From Bacteroidia bacterium (GTDB lineage: Bacteria > Bacteroidota > Bacteroidia > JADZBD01), in the NCBI GenBank assembly GCA_020852255.1, contig JADZBD010000018.1:60842-124841 (forward strand): DNA of 64,000 nt. Reading direction: 5' to 3'. Every line of letters begins with the position of its first letter. Within the stretch, counting starts at the first letter, position 1. Position numbers and translations under genes: made by a program. Shown here piece after piece: positions 32,624 to 38,078 of this stretch. The notes under the pieces are model-generated. The model was not told the DNA's origin and did no database searches. It saw only the letters and a list, made by a program, of their open reading frames with translations.

Positions 32624-32820
32624 TTTCCCTTTTTGTTTTTGATCCTTTCGCTCAGGTAATCGCTCGTAATTTTGAACACCAGCCAGATCGCTCCGCCAAC
32701 TGCGGCTTTTACCGCATATTCGGCAAGTCCCGAAGCGTCCAGGTTGGCCAGGAGAATAGCGCCAGTAAGAAAAAAGTTCGATGTGCTGTCGCTGCCTGCG
32801 GTATGATGTCTTGCTTCCAT
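32620..32820 (-). CDS. Small membrane protein
   Basis: 66 residues from ATG 32820. One or two hydrophobic helices (NFFLTGAILLANLDASG; VKAAVGGAIWLVFKI) then a basic tail (SERIKNKKGK). It is the first gene of the long structural run and follows a promoter-like CATATTTG (32851-32858 region on the minus strand) just downstream of a decamer array. No family is recognised. Confidence 0.5.
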   Translation of the reverse strand: MEARHHTAGSDSTSNFFLTGAILLANLDASGLAEYAVKAAVGGAIWLVFKITSDYLSERIKNKKGK

Positions 32821-32870
32821 TTTTCGGATGTATTTTTTTGTTACACGACAAATATGCACCCGCATTTTGA

Positions 32871-32940
32871 GACCATTTTCCGATGCTTTCCATTGGCTTC
32901 CGATTGTTTTCGATTCTTTCCGGTGGTTTCTGATTCTTTC
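32871..32940. repeat. Decamer array 1 (7 units, exact 10-base period)
   Basis: Seven consecutive degenerate 10-mers on the plus strand, consensus CGATKSTTTC: GACCATTTTC, CGATGCTTTC, CATTGGCTTC, CGATTGTTTT, CGATTCTTTC, CGGTGGTTTC, TGATTCTTTC. It lies in the gap between the 69-residue HTH gene and the first structural gene, just upstream of a promoter-like TATTTG. Its first 20 bases match array 2 with one mismatch. Confidence 0.8.
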
Positions 32941-32957
32941 TTTTTTGTGAGGCCCTT

Positions 32958-33167
32958 TTACTTGTCAAGTTCCGTTGTATAGGGTACGCAGAGATTATCG
33001 AAGATGATTTTTACCTGGCGAATGGAATAAAACCATCCCTTCTTTTCCCCGATCTCGTTTTTGAGTTCATTGATCCACTTTCTCATAGTGGGTATGCTTA
33101 CTTGGTAAATCTTTGCAAGCTCCTTAATGGTATAAGGTCTTACCAGTATATGATTTTGGTTTTCCAT
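32958..33167 (-). CDS. Small HTH DNA-binding protein
   Basis: 69 residues. PYTIKELAKIYQVSIPTMRKWI is a helix-turn-helix of the MerR/excisionase type, followed by NEIGEKKGWFYSIRQVKIIF, a wing-like segment. It is a clear paralog of the 70-residue protein at 34666-34878. It sits between two decamer arrays, so it is a candidate binder or regulator of them. Single-HTH proteins like this also act as excisionases. Confidence 0.7.
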   Translation of the reverse strand: MENQNHILVRPYTIKELAKIYQVSIPTMRKWINELKNEIGEKKGWFYSIRQVKIIFDNLCVPYTTELDK

Positions 33168-33181
33168 GATTTTTTTTTGGA

Positions 33182-33718
33182 TTAAGCGCAGAAATGAAAA
33201 TGATTGTGAATTGGATTGATGTTATCTATGCAGCTCTCGCAGAGCCATGCCTGCTTTCTCTTTTCAAGATTGCGGAGATACCATGCCTTCGTTCCGGCAA
33301 AGCCTTTTGGATTTTCCTTGTTCAGCCAAATGCAGGGATGCGGGATATAGCGGTGAGAAAAGCGGCTGACGTACTGCCTGGCGAGCAGGATTCTTTCGCA
33401 ATAAGCCGTAAAATGCTTATGTGCTGTTGCGGTGAATTCTTCAGCGGGTATTTCTTCATAATACTCCCGTATGTAGAGCTTGGAAAGCTCAACTTCCGCT
33501 TTGCTGAACGGATAACCATCCCATAGGATGCTGTGGGCAAACTCCCAGGTGGCATTGGTAAGCAGTCGAAGTGCTGCGGGATGGACTTTTACTTTTGTTT
33601 CAGCCGATGCTTTTAACTTCCATGCGTCCCATCTGCACCTTGTATTGCAGAATTTAGCATCGCTTCTTGTCGGTTCAAATGTCTGCCCGCAATGCTGGCA
33701 GGTCCTTTCTGTTTTCAT
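33182..33718 (-). CDS. Zinc-finger protein of unknown role
   Basis: 178 residues. The N-terminus carries a zinc ribbon (CQHCGQTF ... FCNTRCRWDAW; C-x2-C then C-x3-C) and the C-terminus has another Cys/His-rich stretch (WLCESCIDNINPIHNHFHFC). The middle is helical, aromatic and basic (YCERILLARQYVSRFSHRYI). Possibly a DNA-binding replication or transcription factor of the element; no family is recognised. Its start overlaps the stop of the possible small ORF upstream (ATGA). Confidence 0.6.
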   Translation of the reverse strand: MKTERTCQHCGQTFEPTRSDAKFCNTRCRWDAWKLKASAETKVKVHPAALRLLTNATWEFAHSILWDGYPFSKAEVELSKLYIREYYEEIPAEEFTATAHKHFTAYCERILLARQYVSRFSHRYIPHPCIWLNKENPKGFAGTKAWYLRNLEKRKQAWLCESCIDNINPIHNHFHFCA

Positions 33719-33876
33719 ATTATGCTTGTTTTTGGGTTACTTATTGAATGCCGTAAAAATGCCACAGAGTTCCGAGAGCATTTTCCGATGCTTTCGACTG
33801 CTTTCCGATCGCTTGTGATGTTTTCCGGTGCTTTCGGATATTTTCTTTTTGGACAGCCCATACTGTGTTTTTTCAT
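33715..33876 (-). CDS. Possible 53-residue basic peptide over decamer array 2
   Basis: An ATG at 33876 opens a frame (MKKHSMGCPKRKYPKAP...) that ends with TGA overlapping the next ATG, the coupling seen elsewhere in this block. However, the frame runs through the 10-base repeat array, and its similarity to the frame over array 1 (shared RK...ESIGK...S) follows from the repeat DNA. Coding is therefore doubtful. Confidence 0.3.
   Translation of the reverse strand: MKKHSMGCPKRKYPKAPENITSDRKAVESIGKCSRNSVAFLRHSISNPKTSII
33776..33845. repeat. Decamer array 2 (7 units, exact 10-base period)
   Basis: Seven 10-mers on the plus strand: GAGCATTTTC, CGATGCTTTC, GACTGCTTTC, CGATCGCTTG, TGATGTTTTC, CGGTGCTTTC, GGATATTTTC. 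Same consensus, number and opening units as array 1, 905 bases away. It lies in the leader of the zinc-finger gene. Repetition every helical turn places the T-tracts on one face of the DNA. Confidence 0.8.
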
Positions 33877-33929
33877 TGGTAAATTTTAATCACGGGACAA
33901 ATTTCGGGTAAGAAAAAATGGTCATTTCC

Positions 33930-34130
33930 GATAACTGCACGTAACCGCTTCAAAGTGTACCCAGGCGTAGTACGATGGTATCAAAGTGCAGACGATAGTA
34001 TCGAAGTGCTGTAGATAGCCTGGAAGTGATCGAAAGTGTATGTGACCGCTTCAAAGTGTATCAAACCGTATTGAACTACACGAAACTGCACGGAACTACA
34101 TGGAATTACACGAAACTGCATGGCATTGCA
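33930..34130. repeat. Decamer array 3 (about 20 units, 10-base period)
   Basis: About 20 degenerate 10-mers in a row with consensus YSRAASTRYA, for example CGTAACCGCT, TCAAAGTGTA, TCAAAGTGCA, TCGAAGTGCT, TGGAAGTGAT, CGAAACTGCA, TGGAATTACA. One 11-base spacer (33970-33980) breaks the register. A 16-base stretch, ACCGCTTCAAAGTGTA, occurs twice (33944 and 34045). It lies between the zinc-finger operon and the terminator at 34134. It is not a CRISPR: there are no spacers. Confidence 0.8.
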
Positions 34131-34133
34131 GGA

Positions 34134-34166
34134 AATAAAAAAAGCCACGCTCAGGTGGCGTGGCTG
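34134..34166 (-). terminator. Intrinsic terminator of the regulatory operon
   Basis: On the minus strand AGCCACGCC (from about 34166) pairs with GCGTGGCT across a short loop, followed by a run of seven or more T. It would stop transcripts from the XRE/ImmA and HTH genes before decamer array 3 and the structural genes. Confidence 0.8.
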
Positions 34167-34236
34167 CACAAATCGAATGGACCTTTACGGCTTAATCCTT
34201 AGCCGCTATAATGTTTTAAGCCTGAAAGACGATGTT

Positions 34237-34635
34237 CTATTTTAATTTACCTATTTCCCAAATAAAATAGTTGCAGGTATTCTTCAGATACTGATCTCCG
34301 ATGCGATTATAGTCGGTTTCGATCAGCTCGGCCATATCATTCCAAAAGAGAATAAAGACTTTCCTTTCCTTTTTGCTCAAATCCGCATTGAATTTGTTCA
34401 GCCGTTTGGCAAGTGATTCCATTCGTCTTACGAGTTTGTCGAACCTGTGGTTTCCGATAGGCTCGAAATAGCAGGTAAACAACTTTCTGAAGGATGTAGC
34501 CGCCTTGCGAAGCCGGTCTTTCACTTTAGCCAATGATTCCACCGGCAAAGAAACCCTGGAATCAGCGTAAAGAAATTCGTTTACCATCTGCATATACTCA
34601 TTCAATGTGAAGTTCTCACGTATAATTTTAGCCAT
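34237..34635 (-). CDS. Helical hypothetical protein
   Basis: 132 residues, nearly all helical and basic (KVKDRLRKAATSFRKLFTCYF, RMESLAKRLNKFNADLS), without TM or motif. Last gene of the short regulatory operon (35955 to 34237), ahead of a strong terminator. Function is not recognised. Confidence 0.6.
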   Translation of the reverse strand: MAKIIRENFTLNEYMQMVNEFLYADSRVSLPVESLAKVKDRLRKAATSFRKLFTCYFEPIGNHRFDKLVRRMESLAKRLNKFNADLSKKERKVFILFWNDMAELIETDYNRIGDQYLKNTCNYFIWEIGKLK

Positions 34636-34665
34636 ACTATTTATTTTTTGAAGGTTTTAAACTTG

Positions 34666-34878
34666 CTATTCATCGGGGTTCATTGTCCCTTTACCACCGA
34701 TGAGTTTTACAATTATGCGAACCTGGTTCGGGGTATAATATTTTCCTTTCTTCGGGCCGACTTCCATTTCTATTTCTTTCAGCCAGGTGTACAGGCAGCG
34801 CGGGGTAATTCCGAAAACTCCGGCAAGTTCCTTCTTTGTGTAGGGTTTGATTTCGATCAGATTATTCTTACTCTCCAT
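34666..34878 (-). CDS. Small HTH DNA-binding protein (paralog)
   Basis: 70 residues with HTH PYTKKELAGVFGITPRCLYTWL and EVGPKKGKYYTPNQVRIIV, closely parallel in order and spacing to the 69-residue protein at 32958-33167 (both begin ME..N, then PYT-KELA). Two copies on either side of the decamer arrays point to a linked regulatory or partition job; that is inference. Confidence 0.7.
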   Translation of the reverse strand: MESKNNLIEIKPYTKKELAGVFGITPRCLYTWLKEIEMEVGPKKGKYYTPNQVRIIVKLIGGKGTMNPDE

Positions 34879-34908
34879 GATGAAAAGGTATTTGTGGCAC
34901 TTACATAT

Positions 34909-35955
34909 TTACTCAGCGTATTTTGCCATAAACTCTTCCAGTTCCAGGTGCAGCGATGCGGCAAGCTCTTTGGAAGTGAATTTATGGACGTTCTTATATT
35001 TAGTAATCAGGTCGCGCATCAAAAGGGACTTCTCTTTCGGAAAATCCAGTTCAATGGGTTCGCGCCTGCGTATTTTTAATTGATTGAATTGCGAAAGCAG
35101 GTACTTCTTTTGGTTTTCGGTCAAAAAGCCCAGGTCAGCAGCCCGGTAAAGAAGCGAGATCATTGAAACCTTCCATTTCCGTTTGAGTTCACCGAGCAAG
35201 GGAATGGTTATTCCTTTCTCAAAATCCTTCTTTAGCTCATTTTCCGGTAGTAATAACCCGGCAGCGAACAGATTTGCCTCATGCGAAATATCCCGGTCAT
35301 GTGATGGGAGGGTATGGCCGTGCATAACCAGGTGGCCTAACTGATAAGCCAAGCTGAACCTTTGCCTGTCGGCAAGGTGCAGTTTGTTCACCACGATGAT
35401 CGGGTGTTTGTCTTTGGTCAATATAGTGCGGCTGTCCACGCGCTCAGTCCCGAAATCGAAGGAAATAACGATGATCCCGTTGGCCTCCAGCAGTTCCGTA
35501 AGGTTGGTGATGGGGCCTTTGGGCATTTTCCATGTCTTGCGAAGCTGCTTGGCTACCAGTTCCTCTGAGCCAACCTTTTTAAGGTCAAGATCAGGGATAT
35601 TCAGGACCGGAAGCTTAATCTTTTGGGCAACGGTTTCAATGTTTAGCCTGTAAATATTCAGTTGAGCCTCCAGCGGCATCAGCACTTTAGCCGAAACGTG
35701 GTCTCTTTTGCGGTAATTCAGGCTCATAGGCAGGTATGCTTCACCTTCCTGGTAAAAGAACTCCCTGGGGTATTTGAGCAGCTTGCTCATGCGTTCAAGT
35801 GTAGCTTCAGGCATGGACTTATTCTCCGTCTCGATCTTGCAAATAAAGCCTGGAGAAGTGTTGAGCTTCTCCGCCAGTTCCTTCTGCGACATTCCCCTGG
35901 ATTCCCTTGCCAGGACGACCATTTTAGGGCTTATTTGTATTTCAGTTGCAACCAT
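34909..35955 (-). CDS. XRE regulator fused to ImmA/IrrE-like domain with altered zinc motif
   Basis: 348 residues. N-terminal XRE HTH (about 10-65: SRGMSQKELAEKLNTSPGFICKIE) and an ImmA/IrrE metallopeptidase-like domain (about 110-260). The usual HExxH reads YQLGHLVMH here, so the first zinc His and the catalytic Glu are replaced; the third-ligand region HEANLFAAGLLLPE remains. Active ImmA proteins cleave phage repressors; this one is more likely a binding or sensing pseudoenzyme that represses the element. It is divergent from the defence operon. Confidence 0.8.
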   Translation of the reverse strand: MVATEIQISPKMVVLARESRGMSQKELAEKLNTSPGFICKIETENKSMPEATLERMSKLLKYPREFFYQEGEAYLPMSLNYRKRDHVSAKVLMPLEAQLNIYRLNIETVAQKIKLPVLNIPDLDLKKVGSEELVAKQLRKTWKMPKGPITNLTELLEANGIIVISFDFGTERVDSRTILTKDKHPIIVVNKLHLADRQRFSLAYQLGHLVMHGHTLPSHDRDISHEANLFAAGLLLPENELKKDFEKGITIPLLGELKRKWKVSMISLLYRAADLGFLTENQKKYLLSQFNQLKIRRREPIELDFPKEKSLLMRDLITKYKNVHKFTSKELAASLHLELEEFMAKYAE

Positions 35956-36000
35956 AAATTGTGTGAATCATTTATGCAGCAAAGGAATGTATATTTTCTG

Positions 36001-36020
36001 AATTGACCAAATAATTGACC
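36001..36020. promoter_or_regulatory. Tandem AATTGACC operator-like repeat
   Basis: AATTGACC occurs at 36001-36008 and 36013-36020, 12 bases apart, 46-65 bases upstream of the XRE/ImmA start. Its position fits an operator for that gene or its divergent partner. Confidence 0.4.
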
Positions 36021-36097
36021 TGTTTTATTTTAATAAAATTGATTTATCGCTGATTCTGAGCATTTTAAAATTGTTGATAAATAGCGCATACAGAATC

Positions 36098-36127
36098 TTG
36101 GAAATAAATCCGGTTTCCATACTTTTG
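36098..36127 (+). promoter_or_regulatory. Promoter of the XRE-led defence operon
   Basis: TTG (36098-36100), a 19-base spacer and TACTTTTG (36120-36127), a good match to the Bacteroidota -33/-7 promoter. The start site would fall near 36133, 26 bases before the ATG at 36159. Confidence 0.6.
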
Positions 36128-36141
36128 ACACTTACTGTCAA
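36125..36141. promoter_or_regulatory. Inverted-repeat operator overlapping the -7 box
   Basis: TTGACA (36125-36130) and TGTCAA (36136-36141) form a perfect inverted repeat with a 5-base spacer. It begins inside the -7 box and covers the expected start site, so a bound XRE dimer would block transcription. This is typical of self-limiting controller proteins of restriction systems. Confidence 0.6.
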
Positions 36142-36158
36142 GATAATCCTATTCAAAC

Positions 36159-36452
36159 ATGAAAAGTCTCGGTGAGCAGATAAGGGAGCTACGTGAATCC
36201 CAGGACATACCTCTGCGTATTGTATCCGCATATCTGGATGTTGACCCAGCCATTCTGAGCAAGGTCGAACGTGGGCAACGCAGGGCCACAAAAGAGCAGG
36301 TAATAAAACTTGCCGCTTATTTTAAGGTAGACAAAGATGATCTTATTGTTGCCTGGCTATCGGATAAGATTGTTTTTGAAATGGAGGATGAAGAACAGGC
36401 AATAAAAGCTCTGCACGTTGCAGAACAAAAAATTAAATATTCTAAAAAATAA
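36159..36452 (+). CDS. XRE-family controller protein
   Basis: 97 residues with one XRE HTH (about 5-60: IRELRESQDIPLRIVSAYLD, PAILSKVERGQRRATKEQVI). The C-terminal helices (DDLIVAWLSDKIVFEM) are typical of small dimeric controllers next to Bacteroidota restriction-modification genes. It is the first gene of the defence operon, 18 bases before mod, and probably regulates itself through the inverted repeat at 36125-36141. Confidence 0.8.
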   Translation: MKSLGEQIRELRESQDIPLRIVSAYLDVDPAILSKVERGQRRATKEQVIKLAAYFKVDKDDLIVAWLSDKIVFEMEDEEQAIKALHVAEQKIKYSKK

Positions 36453-36470
36453 TTAAAGTATATAAGTAAT

Positions 36471-38078
36471 ATGCCTACTCTCCAATTCAAAGGAAAAACA
36501 TTTGTTCAGAATCATCACCTCACGGTAAAGTACCATCAGCTCGTTCCTAAAGAGAAATTGAGCCTAACCAAAAAAGTCTCTCTACACGATAATCTTATTA
36601 TTAATGGCGATAACCTAATTGCACTTAAAGCTCTGCTTCCTTCCTATGCGGGAAAAATCAAGTGTATTTATATTGATCCTCCTTATAACACAGGAAACGA
36701 GGGCTGGGCGTACAATGACAATGTGAGTAGCCCTTTGATGAAGGATTGGTTAGGCAAAGTTGTAGATAAAGAAGATCTTACGCGCCACGACAAATGGCTT
36801 TGTATGATGATGCCTCGATTGAAGTTACTACGTGAGTTGCTTTCTGAGGATGGAGTAATTTTTATTTCTATTGATGATAATGAGCAGCATCGATTAAGAA
36901 TGTTATGTGATGAGGTATTTGGTGAGGATAACTTTGTGGTTGATATAGCTTGGCGCTCAGGAGATTCATCTAACAATGACGCTAAAACGTTTTCCAACGA
37001 TTATAATTCCACATTAGTTTATTCTAAAACATTGGAATGGCTGCCAAACAGACTTGAAAGGACTGAAAAAAATAATGAGCATTACAAAAATCCAGATAAT
37101 GATCCTCGCGGACCCTGGTTTGCTGGAAATGTTTCCTCACCTAACCCAAGAGAGAATTTGAAATACAAAATTAAAACGCCTGGCAGGAAAATAATCGCGC
37201 CTCCGGCAAATGGATGGAGATGGAAAAAAGAGACCCTGATGGAAATGATTGACACGGGCGAAATTATTTTCTCCGAAGATGAGACGAGGATTATCAAAAA
37301 AACCTACTTGGCTGACCAAGGCGGATTAGCACCTTCTAATATTTGGTTTGATATTGAAGAAACTGGGCATAATCGTCAGGCAAAATATGAGCAAATAAAT
37401 ATATTTCCTGAGAAAAATACTTCGGATCAATTTAAAACCCCGAAACCTCTCAAGTTCATAAAAAAAATACTTGCATTAGCCACAAATAAGGATTCCATAG
37501 TATTAGACAGTTTCGCGGGTTCAGCTACTACTGCCCATGCCGTATTAGAGATGAATAAAGAAGATGATGGGAACCGAAAATTTATATTGGTAGAGCAGGA
37601 AGATTATGCAAATTCTGTTACTGCTGAAAGGGTTAGACGAGTAATTAATGGAGTTAAAAACCCAAGAAATGAAGCTTACAAGAAAGGATTAGGAGGTTCA
37701 TTTAGCTATTTTGAACTTGGAGACCCGATAGAATTGTATCATTTGTTGGAAGGTTCAAAGCTACCGAAATACAAGGATTTCGCTCGTTTCCTATTTTATA
37801 CTGCAACCGGAGAACAGTTTGATGAAAAAAAGATCAATGAAAAAACAGGATTCATAGGCGAAAGCTCCCATTATGAGGTTTATCTGATCTACAAGCCCGA
37901 TATAGATTATTTAAAAAAGACCGCCCTCACGCTTGAGCTTGCAAAATCGCTTCCGAAATTCAAAGCAAAACAGCGTTTGGTATTTGCGCCTATGAAATTC
38001 CTGGACGAACATACTTTACGTGAGCACCGAATTGATTTCTGTCAGCTCCCGTATGAAATTTATAAAATGGCGAAGTAA
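36471..38078 (+). CDS. mod: Type III restriction-modification Mod subunit (N6-adenine methyltransferase)
   Basis: Methylates adenine in a short asymmetric site and gives sequence specificity to the Res nuclease. In its 535 residues, motif IV DPPYNTGNEGWAYND (about 69-83) comes before motif I VLDSFAGSATTAHAV (about 344-358), the beta-class order. Between them lies a variable target-recognition region (about 150-300). The stop overlaps the res start by one base (TAATG). It is noticeably more AT-rich than the core genes. Confidence 0.92.
   Translation: MPTLQFKGKTFVQNHHLTVKYHQLVPKEKLSLTKKVSLHDNLIINGDNLIALKALLPSYAGKIKCIYIDPPYNTGNEGWAYNDNVSSPLMKDWLGKVVDKEDLTRHDKWLCMMMPRLKLLRELLSEDGVIFISIDDNEQHRLRMLCDEVFGEDNFVVDIAWRSGDSSNNDAKTFSNDYNSTLVYSKTLEWLPNRLERTEKNNEHYKNPDNDPRGPWFAGNVSSPNPRENLKYKIKTPGRKIIAPPANGWRWKKETLMEMIDTGEIIFSEDETRIIKKTYLADQGGLAPSNIWFDIEETGHNRQAKYEQINIFPEKNTSDQFKTPKPLKFIKKILALATNKDSIVLDSFAGSATTAHAVLEMNKEDDGNRKFILVEQEDYANSVTAERVRRVINGVKNPRNEAYKKGLGGSFSYFELGDPIELYHLLEGSKLPKYKDFARFLFYTATGEQFDEKKINEKTGFIGESSHYEVYLIYKPDIDYLKKTALTLELAKSLPKFKAKQRLVFAPMKFLDEHTLREHRIDFCQLPYEIYKMAK

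Noticed and set aside
15303..32820. Tailed-phage prophage
   Set aside because: No terminase large subunit, portal, HK97-like capsid, tape-measure or tail protein could be recognised in any frame of this block.
32624..32968. 115-codon N-terminal extension of the LEA2-like gene
   Set aside because: It runs through the decamer array and the 66-residue membrane gene, is compositionally odd, and the internal ATG at 32623 precedes a clear TM segment.
32871..34130. CRISPR array
   Set aside because: Units are 10 bases, contiguous and degenerate, with no repeat-spacer structure and no cas genes nearby.
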